From positions 1 through 8,178 of the forward strand of contig DASXIW010000239.1 of the NCBI GenBank assembly GCA_036497785.1: DNA of 8,178 nucleotides, given 5' to 3'. The notes under the pieces are model-generated. The model saw only the letters and a list, made by a program, of their open reading frames with translations. It was not told the origin of the DNA and searched no databases. The stretch is from DASXIW01 sp036497785 (GTDB lineage Bacteria > Pseudomonadota > Alphaproteobacteria > Acetobacterales > Acetobacteraceae). Each line of letters starts with the position of its first letter. Positions within the stretch are counted from its first letter, which is position 1. Both the position numbers and the translations under genes were made by a program. Below are positions 1-8,178 of this stretch, in pieces.

Positions 1-1452
<1,452 letters not shown>

Positions 1453-1464
1453 GGAAGTCAAACC

Positions 1465-2070
1465 ATGCTCAAGGAAATCCGCCCTGCCATAGTGATGATC
1501 GTGGGCTTCGCGGCCATCACCGGGCTAGCCTATCCCCTGGCCATGACAGCTATCGGGCAGGCCGTCTTCCCGCATCAGGCCAATGGCAGCCTGATCGAGC
1601 AAGGCGGCAAGGTGATCGGCTCGGCGCTGATCGGCCAGAACTTCACCAGCGACAAATACTTCCACGGCCGCCCATCCGCGACCACGGACACCGATCCGAA
1701 CGACGCCACCAAGACCATCCCGGTTCCGTACAACGCCTCCAACTCGGCTGGCTCCAATCTCGGCCCGACTTCCAAAGCGCTGGCAGACCGCGTCAAGGGC
1801 GATGTGGCCAAGCTGAAGCCGGAAAACCCCAACGCGCCGATCCCCGGCGATCTGGTCACCACCTCGGCCAGTGGGCTCGATCCGGACATCTCGCCTGACG
1901 CTGCGTCCTTCCAGGTGCCGCGCGTGGCCAAGGCGCGAGGCATGACGCCGGATCAGGTAACGGCGCTGGTCAACGCCAACACCAAGGGCCGTCTTTTCGG
2001 CCTGCTGGGCGAGCCCCGCGTAAATGTGCTGGCGCTGAACATGGCGCTGGATCAGGCTGCCACCAAATAG
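1465..2070 (+). CDS. kdpC: Potassium-transporting ATPase subunit C, KdpC
   Basis: KdpC is the small single-span subunit of the KdpFABC pump. It acts at the periplasmic face and is needed for assembly and high-affinity function. The 201-residue product has the usual size. It has one N-terminal membrane segment (about residues 8-30, VMIVGFAAITGLAYPLAM), then the family blocks GSALIGQNF and YFHGRPSAT, SGLDPDISPDAA in the middle and GLLGEPRVNVLALN near the C-terminus. The ATG is supported by AAGGAAG at 1451-1457, which overlaps the kdpB stop and sits 7 nt from the start. It begins 12 nt after kdpB and kdpD starts 16 nt after it, so it belongs to the same transcript. Nearly all codons end in G or C, as in the rest of the operon. 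Very confident. Confidence 0.96.
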   Translation: MLKEIRPAIVMIVGFAAITGLAYPLAMTAIGQAVFPHQANGSLIEQGGKVIGSALIGQNFTSDKYFHGRPSATTDTDPNDATKTIPVPYNASNSAGSNLGPTSKALADRVKGDVAKLKPENPNAPIPGDLVTTSASGLDPDISPDAASFQVPRVAKARGMTPDQVTALVNANTKGRLFGLLGEPRVNVLALNMALDQAATK

Positions 2071-2086
2071 GTTAAGTGGAATAGGC

Positions 2087-4788
2087 ATGGCGGATCGCGA
2101 CGGCCGTCCCTCCCCGGATGCGCTGCTGAAGCAGGCAGCGCGCGAGGGGGGGGCTGGAGGCCGGCTGAAGATTTTTCTCGGCGCCGCACCCGGCGTCGGC
2201 AAAACCTATGAAATGTTGTCCGCCGCCCAGGCACGCCGTCGCGAAGGCGCGGATGTGGTGATCGGCGTCGTCGAGACCCATGGCCGCGCCGAGACCATGG
2301 CGCTGATCGGGGGGCTGGAGGCGGTACCACTCCGCAAGATCGACTATAAGGGCCGGGTCCTGGATGAGATGGACCTGGATGCGTTGCTCGCGCGCCGGCC
2401 CGCTCTCGCGCTGGTTGACGAGCTCGCCCACACCAACGCTCCGGGCAGCCGCCATCCCAAGCGCTATCTGGATGTCGAGGAGCTGCTGGCCGCTGGCATC
2501 GATGTCTGGACCACGCTGAACATTCAGCACGTGGAGAGCCTCAACGACGTCGTCGCCCGCATCACCCGGATCCGGGTGCGCGAGACGGTGCCGGATTCCA
2601 TCGTCGATCGCGCCGACGCCATCGAGGTGATCGACCTCACGCCGGACGACCTGCTGCAACGGCTGCGCGAGGGCAAGGTCTATCTGCCCAAAACCGCCTC
2701 CCGCGCCCTGGGCCATTATTTTTCGCCGGGCAACCTCACCGCCCTGCGCGAGCTGGCGCTGCGCCGCACCGCCCAGCGCGTGGACGCCCAGCTGCTCGAC
2801 CACATGCAGGCGCACGCCATCAGCGGCCCCTGGGCTGCGGGCGACAAGGTGCTGGTCTGCGTCACACCCGGCGTCGCCGGTCCCGCGCTGGTGCGCTACG
2901 GCCGCCGTCTGGCGGAGCGGCTGCGCGCGCCGTGGACTGCGATCAATGTGGAAACACCGCGCCATCTGCGCCTGTCCGAAGCCGACCGGGACAGCATGGC
3001 GGCCTGCCTGCGACTGGCCGAGAAGCTGGGGGCGGAGACGGTGGTCATCCCCGGCAGCAACACCGCCAACGACATCCTGGTCTATGCGCGCGAGCATAAT
3101 TTCGCCCATATCGTGGTCGGCAATCCGGGCGCGGAGGGGCTTTGGGACCGGCTGCGCGGCTCCGTCGTCCGCTCGCTCATCGCCCGCGCCGGCGATATTC
3201 CGGTGCATGTCGTCGGCCAGGAACAGGAGGAGCCGCAGGCACGCCGCCCCGCCGCACAGGTGCCGCGCCGCCCGTTCGATCCCAAGCCTTATATCGGCAG
3301 CACGGCGATCGTCGCGGCCGCCGTGGCGGCCGGTCTCGCGCTGCATCAGCTCGTGGCGGTGGCCAGCATATCGCTGGTCTTCCTCACCGCAGTGCTCGCC
3401 TCGGCGGCGATATGGGGCTTGTTCCCGTCGCTCTACGCCTGCGTCGTCAGCATGCTGGCCTATAATTTCTTCTTCTTGCCGCCCACCTACACCTTGACCA
3501 TCACCGACCCCGAGAACGTGGTGGCGCTGTTCTTCTTCATGGTGGCCGCGGTGATCGCCAGCAACCTGGCCGCCGGCGTGCGCGCCCAAGCGCTGTCGGC
3601 CACCCAGCGGGCGCGCACCACGGACGAGCTGTACCAGTTCAGCCGCAAGCTCGCCGGCATCGTCAGTCTGGACGACCTGCTCTGGGCGACCGCCTACCAG
3701 ATGGCGGCGATGCTGAAGATCCGCGTCGTGCTGCTGCTGCCGGAAGGCGAGGGGATCACGGTGCGCGCCGGCTATCCGCCGGAGGACACGCTGGACGAGG
3801 CCGATCTGGCGGCGGCCAAATGGTGCTGGCAGAACAATCGCCCGGCCGGACGGGGGGCGGATACGCTGCCCGGCGCCAAACGGATGTTCCTGCCGCTGCG
3901 CACCGGGCGCGGCCCGGTCGGCGTCATCGGCATCGACAGCGACGATGACGCCACGGACGGACAGAACAAATCCGGCCCGATCCTCAACCCCGACCAGCGC
4001 CGCTTGCTGGAGGCGCTGTCGGACCAGGCGGCCGTCTCCGTCGAGCGCATCATGCTGGCGGAGGATCTCGACCGCTCCCGCCTGCTGGCCGAGACCGAAC
4101 GCCTGCGCTCGGCGCTGCTGACCTCGATCTCCCACGATCTGCGCACCCCGCTCGCCTCCATCCTGGGCGCCGCAAGCAGCCTGCAAACCTACCGCACCTT
4201 GCTCGACGAGGCCGGCCAGCAGGAATTGCTGGGCACCATCCAGGACGAGGCCGAGCGGCTGAACCGCTTCGTCGCCAACCTGCTGGACATGACACGCCTC
4301 GAAAGCGGCGCCATCGAGCTGCGCCGCGAGCTGGCCGATCTGGGCGAGGTGGTGGGCAGCGCCCTGGCCCGCGCCGGCAAGGTGCTGGACGGCCATCGCG
4401 TCCAGATCGACCTCGCGCCAAACCTGCCGTTGCTCGATCTCGATGTCGTGTTGTTCGAGCAGCTATTGTTCAATCTGCTGGACAATGCCGGCAAATACGC
4501 CCCCACCGGCACAGTGGTCACGCTGCGTGCCTGGCACGACGCTGTCCCCCCGCCCGGCTCCCTCAGCCTTCAGGTCATCGACGAGGGCCCCGGCATCCCG
4601 CCGGACGCGCTGGAGCGCATCTTCGACAAATTCTATCGTGCGCGCGGAGCGGATCGCCAGCGCGCCGGCACCGGCCTCGGTCTCGCGGTCTGCCGCGGCT
4701 TCGTGGAAGCGATGGACGGCCACATCACCGCCGCCAACCGCCAGGACCGTTCCGGCGCCGTCTTCACCATAACCCTTCCGGTACCCGC

Positions 4789-4792
<4 letters not shown>
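2087..4792 (+). CDS. kdpD: Sensor histidine kinase KdpD, controls the Kdp K+ pump
   Basis: This membrane sensor kinase responds to K+ limitation and osmotic or ionic stress and phosphorylates KdpE. The 901 residues match the E. coli length (894). Domains in order: the KdpD N-terminal domain with a Walker A motif GAAPGVGKT (residues 32-40) and LVDELAHTN (109-117); a universal-stress-protein-like domain (about 250-377, with VVGNPGAEGLWDRL); four membrane segments (about 403-497, with FFFLPPTYTLT in the third-fourth region); a GAF-like stretch (about 520-655); the HisKA box SHDLRTPLASILG with phospho-accepting His683; and the HATPase domain with N-box LLDNAGKY (N800), DEGPGIP and GTGLGLAV. All key kinase residues are present. 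ATG 2087 follows a weak AAGTGGA. The stop overlaps the kdpE start as ATGA, implying coupled translation. A run of eight G lies at codons 20-22. Confidence 0.97.
2146..2153 (+). repeat. G8 homopolymer in the kdpD 5' coding region
   Basis: Eight consecutive G fall within codons 20-22 of kdpD (Glu-Gly-Gly), just before the Walker A region. The frame is intact with eight G. Gain or loss of one base would truncate KdpD early. The run is seen directly; any role in switching is inference. Confidence 0.6.
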
Positions 4793-5472
<680 letters not shown>

Positions 5473-5505
5473 GGCAGACGATATGCACAAGCCGCGGCAA
5501 TGGCT

Positions 5506-5509
5506 GAGG
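5506..5509 (+). promoter_or_regulatory. Shine-Dalgarno GAGG choosing the start of the PTS IIA gene
   Basis: GAGG lies 8 nt upstream of ATG 5518. The alternative in-frame ATG at 5500 has no comparable purine run in front of it. This is why the shorter start is preferred for the IIA gene. Confidence 0.5.
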
Positions 5510-5517
5510 CTCTGACG

Positions 5518-5985
5518 ATGACGCTTGACGAGCTGATTGGGCTGGACCGGGTATTCGAAAAGCTGCGCGTGGCTGACAAATCCGCCCTCATCGCCGAGCT
5601 CGGCCGCCGCGCCGGGCTCGCGCTGGGCCTGCCGCCCGCCGACATCACCGCCAGCCTGGCGGCGCGGGAGATTCTGGGGTCCACCGGCGTTGGCGGCGGC
5701 ATCGCCGTGCCCCATGCCCGGCTAGAGGGGCTGCCCGCCCTGGCCGGGTTTTTCGCGCGGCTGGCCCGCCCCATCGACTATGCCGCCATCGATGGCCGCC
5801 CGGTTGATCTGGTCTTCCTCCTGCTAAGCCCCACAGACAACCACGCCGCCCATCTCGCGGCCTTGGCCGCCGTGTCACGCCGCCTGCGCGACAAGTCACT
5901 GGCCGCCACCATCCGTGGCGCGGAGTCTTCCGCCCAGATTCGGGACTGCCTGACCGGCGAAGGCGAAATCCGATCAGCCGGTTGA
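5518..5985 (+). CDS. ptsN: PTS EIIA protein of the nitrogen/fructose type (PtsN-like), kdp-linked
   Basis: This is a soluble cytoplasmic phosphocarrier domain of the PTS EIIA type-2 family. The product is 155 residues from ATG 5518, or 161 from ATG 5500, about the length of E. coli PtsN (163). The active-site block GVGGGIAVPHARLEGL carries the phosphorylatable His (residue 66 from 5518, 72 from 5500, H73 in E. coli PtsN). The later VDLVFLLLSPTDNHAAHLAALAAVSRRLRD stretch, read as two conserved halves, is typical of the family. No IIB, IIC or HPr module is fused, so a regulatory rather than sugar-transport role is likely. In E. coli, dephosphorylated EIIA-Ntr binds KdpD and raises its kinase activity. 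Placement 45 nt after kdpE suggests the same function here, which is inference. It may be a kdp-dedicated paralogue and not the rpoN-linked ptsN, so the symbol is tentative. Confidence 0.85.
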   Translation: MTLDELIGLDRVFEKLRVADKSALIAELGRRAGLALGLPPADITASLAAREILGSTGVGGGIAVPHARLEGLPALAGFFARLARPIDYAAIDGRPVDLVFLLLSPTDNHAAHLAALAAVSRRLRDKSLAATIRGAESSAQIRDCLTGEGEIRSAG

Positions 5986-5991
5986 TGAACC

Positions 5992-6000
5992 TGTGGATAA
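5992..6000 (-). promoter_or_regulatory. DnaA-box-like 9-mer
   Basis: TGTGGATAA is the exact reverse complement of the consensus DnaA box TTATCCACA. It lies 7 nt after the stop of the IIA gene. Related 9-mers in the same orientation are GGTGGATTA (6156-6164) and GGTGGATAA (6180-6188). One exact box can occur by chance, so function is unproven. Confidence 0.25.
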
Positions 6001-6072
6001 CTCGGGGGATTTCTGCCCGAAGCCTAGGACATTTACCATTGTGCGCCGCAGTACGGATCTCGGGGCAGTTTG

Positions 6073-6126
6073 GCAATAAAGTTCTATGCCATTGAAAAAC
6101 ATCAATTATATTGTTGCAATAAAGTT
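6073..6126 (+). repeat. 11-bp direct repeat GCAATAAAGTT, two copies
   Basis: The copies are at 6073-6083 and 6116-6126, exactly 43 nt apart start to start, or about four helical turns. Both lie in the AT-rich patch of the kdp-tad gap. A paired regulator site is a reasonable guess, but no known operator was recognised. Confidence 0.5.
6103..6120. promoter_or_regulatory. Alternating CAAT/ATTG half-sites, possible operator
   Basis: CAAT (6103-6106), ATTG (6110-6113) and CAAT (6117-6120) are each separated by 3 nt, giving two overlapping inverted repeats with a 7-nt step. The last half-site is part of the second GCAATAAAGTT repeat. The pattern is seen directly; a binding role is inferred. Confidence 0.25.
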
Positions 6127-6406
6127 ACCACTCGATGAACGTCCGCTAAGTCGTTGGTGGATTACGGGCTGGCCGCCCAGGTGGATAATTAACCTCCGTT
6201 CGCGTTCGATCTTCCATCCCGATCTGGCTCCGCAATAATTTCCCCTGCATATCTGTACCTGGCGCCACGCTGGAATGCGCTGCCGTTACGCTGAGCAACG
6301 ATTCTTTCACACCTTAACACTTCCCAAACATTGCTGAGCCTATCAGTTGTTGCAGAACCGCTCCGTTCCGGCTGCATGGCGCTGAAACCCATGGGGTGAA
6401 CCAACG

Positions 6407-6969
6407 ATGCGATGGAGAGCAATTAGGCTAGGCCAACCGACGCGACATATCACAGCCCAAAGGCTGGCCGTGGCCGCACCGCGCTGCGTTCGGCGTTTGC
6501 TGTCTTCCCGATCCAGCGGCGCCACCGCGCTCGAATTCGCCATGATCTTCCCCGTCTTCATGCTGTTTGTCAGCATGATCATCGAGAACGGGCTGGTGCT
6601 GTTCACCCAGGCCACGCTCGACAATGCGGTGTTCGACGCATCGCGGCTGATCCGCACCGGTCAGATCCAGCTCGCCGGTGGCAGCCCATCCCCCTTCGCC
6701 ACGGCGCTTTGCAACGATGTCGGCGTCATCGTGCCCTGCGCCAGCCTGCAACCGCCGCCGCGTTTTCCTCGCTCAGCGCCACCGTCCAGCTCACGGCCAA
6801 TGGCAACCTCGCCACAACCAGCTTCGTGCCCGGCGGCGCCGGCCAGGACGTGTTGGTTCAGGTGGCCTATAACCGGCCCTACCTGATGCCCTGGATCGCC
6901 ATATTCGGCGGCAAGACCGGCGCCGTCATGGTCTCCACCCTCGCCTTCGAAAACCAGAAATACCAATGA
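6407..6969 (+). pseudogene. TadE-like pilus assembly protein, split by a -1 frameshift
   Basis: This is a TadE-family pseudopilin of a Tad (Flp) pilus system, expected in the inner membrane or periplasm after processing by a TadV-type prepilin peptidase. ATG 6407 follows GGGGTGA (6393-6399). A long basic leader precedes SG/ATALEF, where the cleavage Gly38 and Glu43 (+5) match the prepilin motif. A hydrophobic segment (MIFPVFMLFVSMII) and the TadE blocks NAVFDASRLIRTGQIQ and FATALCNDVGVIVPCASLQ follow. From about 6751 the homology continues one frame back, as TAAAFSSLSATVQLTANG through VLVQVAYNRP to ENQKYQ, ending at TGA 6967-6969. Left unshifted, the first frame runs on in unrelated Pro/Ser/Arg-rich sequence to 6886. 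Restoring one base near 6749-6752 (for example CAA ACC) would give about 187 residues. GTG 6470 after AAAGG is an alternative start with a shorter leader. It may be truly broken or carry a sequencing error. Confidence 0.75.
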
Positions 6970-7513
6970 TGCCCGCCATGTCGCACAGGGTGGAACGCAT
7001 CCCTCTTGCGTATTTCGGCCGCCGCGGTTCCGTGGCCATGGAACTGGCGCTGGTTTCCCCGCTGCTGATGATCATGTTCCTCGGCTGCTTCGAGGTGACA
7101 CAGCTGGTCCGCGTCTATATGGGCCTCGGCGTCGCCGCCAACGCGGTGGCCGACCTGGTGTCGCGCGACACCCCCGATACCGCGGCCAACATCGCGGATG
7201 CCTGCAACGGCGGCAAGCTGATCGTCGCACCGTTTCCCGGCACCGGCCTGACCATCGCCATCGCCAGCGTCACGAAAAAGGCTTCCCCGGCGCACTTACG
7301 CTGAACTGGACCGATACAAGCTGCAGCAACCCCCAGCAGATCGCCAACCCGATCGCGCTGGCCACGCCACTCGCCACCAATCCCAACGACACCGTCATCA
7401 TCGTGCAGGCCAACTACACCAACACGGCCTCCACATCCTTCATTCTCGGCAGCAGCTACGTACTGACCTATCTCGGTTTCTCGCGGCCGCGCACCGCCCC
7501 CGCGGCAAGCTGA
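6966..7513 (+). pseudogene. Second TadE-like pilus assembly protein, split by a -1 frameshift
   Basis: This is another TadE/G-family pseudopilin. ATG 6966 overlaps the stop of the previous gene (ATGA), which suggests coupled translation. ATG 6969 and 6978 are also possible starts. The leader ends in RRG/SVAMEL, with Gly21 and Glu26 at +5 as in prepilins. The membrane segment LVSPLLMIMFLGCFEVTQLV follows. The first frame then runs through VAANAVADLVSRDTPDT to ASVTKK and reaches a stop at 7302-7304. The natural continuation is one frame back: GFPGALTLNWTDTSC, then NDTVIIVQANYT, then SSYVLTYLGFSRP, ending at TGA 7511-7513. The switch point is ACG AAAAA GGC (A5 at 7275-7279). A sixth A would restore one frame of about 182 residues. 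The downstream part is clearly the same protein because its C-terminus is TadE-like and it meets tadG with correct spacing. Confidence 0.75.
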
Positions 7514-7515
7514 CC

Positions 7516-8178
7516 ATGATATCGTACCGCCTTCTCCTGCAAAAAAAACGCGGCGCGGTCGCGGTCACGTTCGCCCTGCTGACCGTGCCGATCTTCCTCG
7601 CCGTCGGCGGCGGGATCGACTATTCCCGCTCCGTGCATTTCCGCTCGGAGATGCAAGGCGGCGTGGACGCCGCCGCCATCGCCGGCGTGTCCGCCTATAT
7701 CAGTGCTGCCTCATCCAGCATCGGCCGCACGGTCGCCGTCACCGCCACGGCGGAAAACCCACTGGTCAGCGCCAACCCCACGGCTGCCGGCACCGCCGGC
7801 GCGTTCAGCGCCAGTGCGCCGGATCACAACACGATCTCCTGGTACGTCGTACCCCCGGATGGCAGCCTGCCAACGGCGCAAGACCTCACTGTGATGTGGT
7901 CCAACCAAGGCGGCACATTCCCAGCCACCGCTACATTCCAGGTCGCCGCCAGCGCCAAGATCGGCTTCGCGCTGACCAACGTCACCGCCTCCAGCTACGC
8001 CGCCAACCAATACGGCAGCAAGTCCGGCACCAGCCATACCTTCTATTCGCAGCTCAACCCGCCCACGAACTCCAGCGCCGGCTACAACAGCATCACCAAC
8101 CCAAACAACTTCAACAACGTGAACGGACCGACCGGCAATAACTGCACACTGCAGGTCATCACCGTGCCAAAGAGCGGC
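7516..8178 (+). CDS. TadG-like pilus assembly protein (3' end missing)
   Basis: An open frame runs from ATG 7516 to the window edge, giving 221 codons with no stop. The N-terminus has a short basic leader, then RGAVAVTFALL and a hydrophobic stretch ending in GGGIDYSRS. This matches the Tad domain found at the N-terminus of TadG and TadE/G-like proteins. The +5 residue after Gly13 is Thr, not Glu, as is common in TadG. VDAAAIAGVSAYIS follows, typical of the early periplasmic part. The visible remainder is rich in Ser, Thr, Ala and Asn, with an Asn-rich patch (SITNPNNFNNVNG) near the edge. It starts 2 nt after the TadE-like stop with no good Shine-Dalgarno, so coupling is likely. Eight A (7541-7548) fall in codons 9-11. 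Any C-terminal von Willebrand-like domain would be outside the window. Confidence 0.8.
   Translation, partial: MISYRLLLQKKRGAVAVTFALLTVPIFLAVGGGIDYSRSVHFRSEMQGGVDAAAIAGVSAYISAASSSIGRTVAVTATAENPLVSANPTAAGTAGAFSASAPDHNTISWYVVPPDGSLPTAQDLTVMWSNQGGTFPATATFQVAASAKIGFALTNVTASSYAANQYGSKSGTSHTFYSQLNPPTNSSAGYNSITNPNNFNNVNGPTGNNCTLQVITVPKSG
7541..7548 (+). repeat. A8 homopolymer in the tadG-like 5' coding region
   Basis: Eight consecutive A encode Gln-Lys-Lys at codons 9-11, directly before the RGAVAVTF motif. Runs this long are unusual in such GC-rich coding sequence. The frame is intact as given. Slippage here would destroy the protein. Confidence 0.6.

Larger units (their letters stand above)
5986..6406. 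other. Intergenic region between the kdp operon and the tad genes
   Basis: This 421-nt gap holds no convincing gene in either direction. Composition drops from that of the flanking genes: 6061-6120 is only about 35% GC by hand count. It contains a direct repeat, alternating CAAT/ATTG half-sites and a few DnaA-box-like 9-mers, listed separately. I found no strong hairpin followed by a T-run, so the kdp terminator is not identified. No clear -35/-10 pair at correct spacing is visible for the tad genes, though their promoter probably lies here. Confidence 0.6.

Noticed and set aside
2072..4396. Very long open frame (774 codons) on the minus strand opposite kdpD
   Set aside because: It is a mirror of kdpD codon bias in GC-rich DNA. 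The translation is Gln/Arg/Gly/His-rich with no domain, and kdpD explains the region fully.
6001..6067. Possible terminator hairpin after the IIA gene (TCGGG/CCCGA, and CTGCCC with GGGGCAG farther apart)
   Set aside because: The stems are short or have a loop of nearly 40 nt, and no T-run follows, so this is not a credible intrinsic terminator.
5985..6095. 36-codon plus-strand frame starting at ATG 5985, overlapping the IIA stop
   Set aside because: It is coupled in position but has no recognisable sequence, and its codon use does not resemble the neighbours. Probably chance.
6060..6190. Sigma-70-type promoter (TTGGCA, TTGAAA, TATATT, GATAAT elements)
   Set aside because: The elements exist singly, but no pair has 16-18 nt spacing.
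6189..6422. 77-codon minus-strand frame in the kdp-tad gap
   Set aside because: The protein is not recognised, it has no supported Shine-Dalgarno, and it overlaps the start of the TadE-like gene. I cannot support it as a gene.

Overview
The window reads as a GC-rich alphaproteobacterial chromosome segment. The Kdp operon order, the dense G/C-ending codons and the TadE/TadE/TadG set would suit Acetobacteraceae or a relative, but that placement is an inference from style, not from a marker gene. All supported genes lie on the plus strand.

Positions 1-5985 hold the 3' part of a high-affinity potassium uptake operon. They run in the order kdpB (5' end outside the window), kdpC, kdpD, kdpE, then a gene for a PTS IIA protein of the nitrogen/fructose type (PtsN-like). 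KdpB and KdpC are the ATPase and chaperone-like subunits of the K+ pump. KdpD and KdpE are the sensor kinase and response regulator that control it. Junctions are tight: 12 nt kdpB-kdpC, 16 nt kdpC-kdpD and an ATGA overlap kdpD-kdpE. The IIA gene follows 45 nt after kdpE. Since EIIA-Ntr is known to modulate KdpD in E. coli, its place here suggests a regulatory module carried in the same transcript.

Positions 5986-6406 are a 421-nt gap without a convincing gene. It contains an AT-rich patch near 6074-6127 with an 11-bp direct repeat and alternating CAAT/ATTG half-sites, plus DnaA-box-like 9-mers.

Positions 6407-8178 hold the start of a Tad (Flp) pilus minor-component cluster: two TadE-like pseudopilin genes and a TadG-like gene that runs off the end. 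Both TadE-like genes are split by an apparent loss of one base, the second one in a run of five A. They are either recently broken or carry sequence errors.

The most notable points are a sharp change of third-position GC inside kdpB (a mosaic gene or an assembly chimera), the kdp-linked PTS IIA gene, the paired frameshifts in the tad genes, and long homopolymers (G8, A8) near the 5' ends of kdpD and tadG. I see no clear new defence or mobile system.
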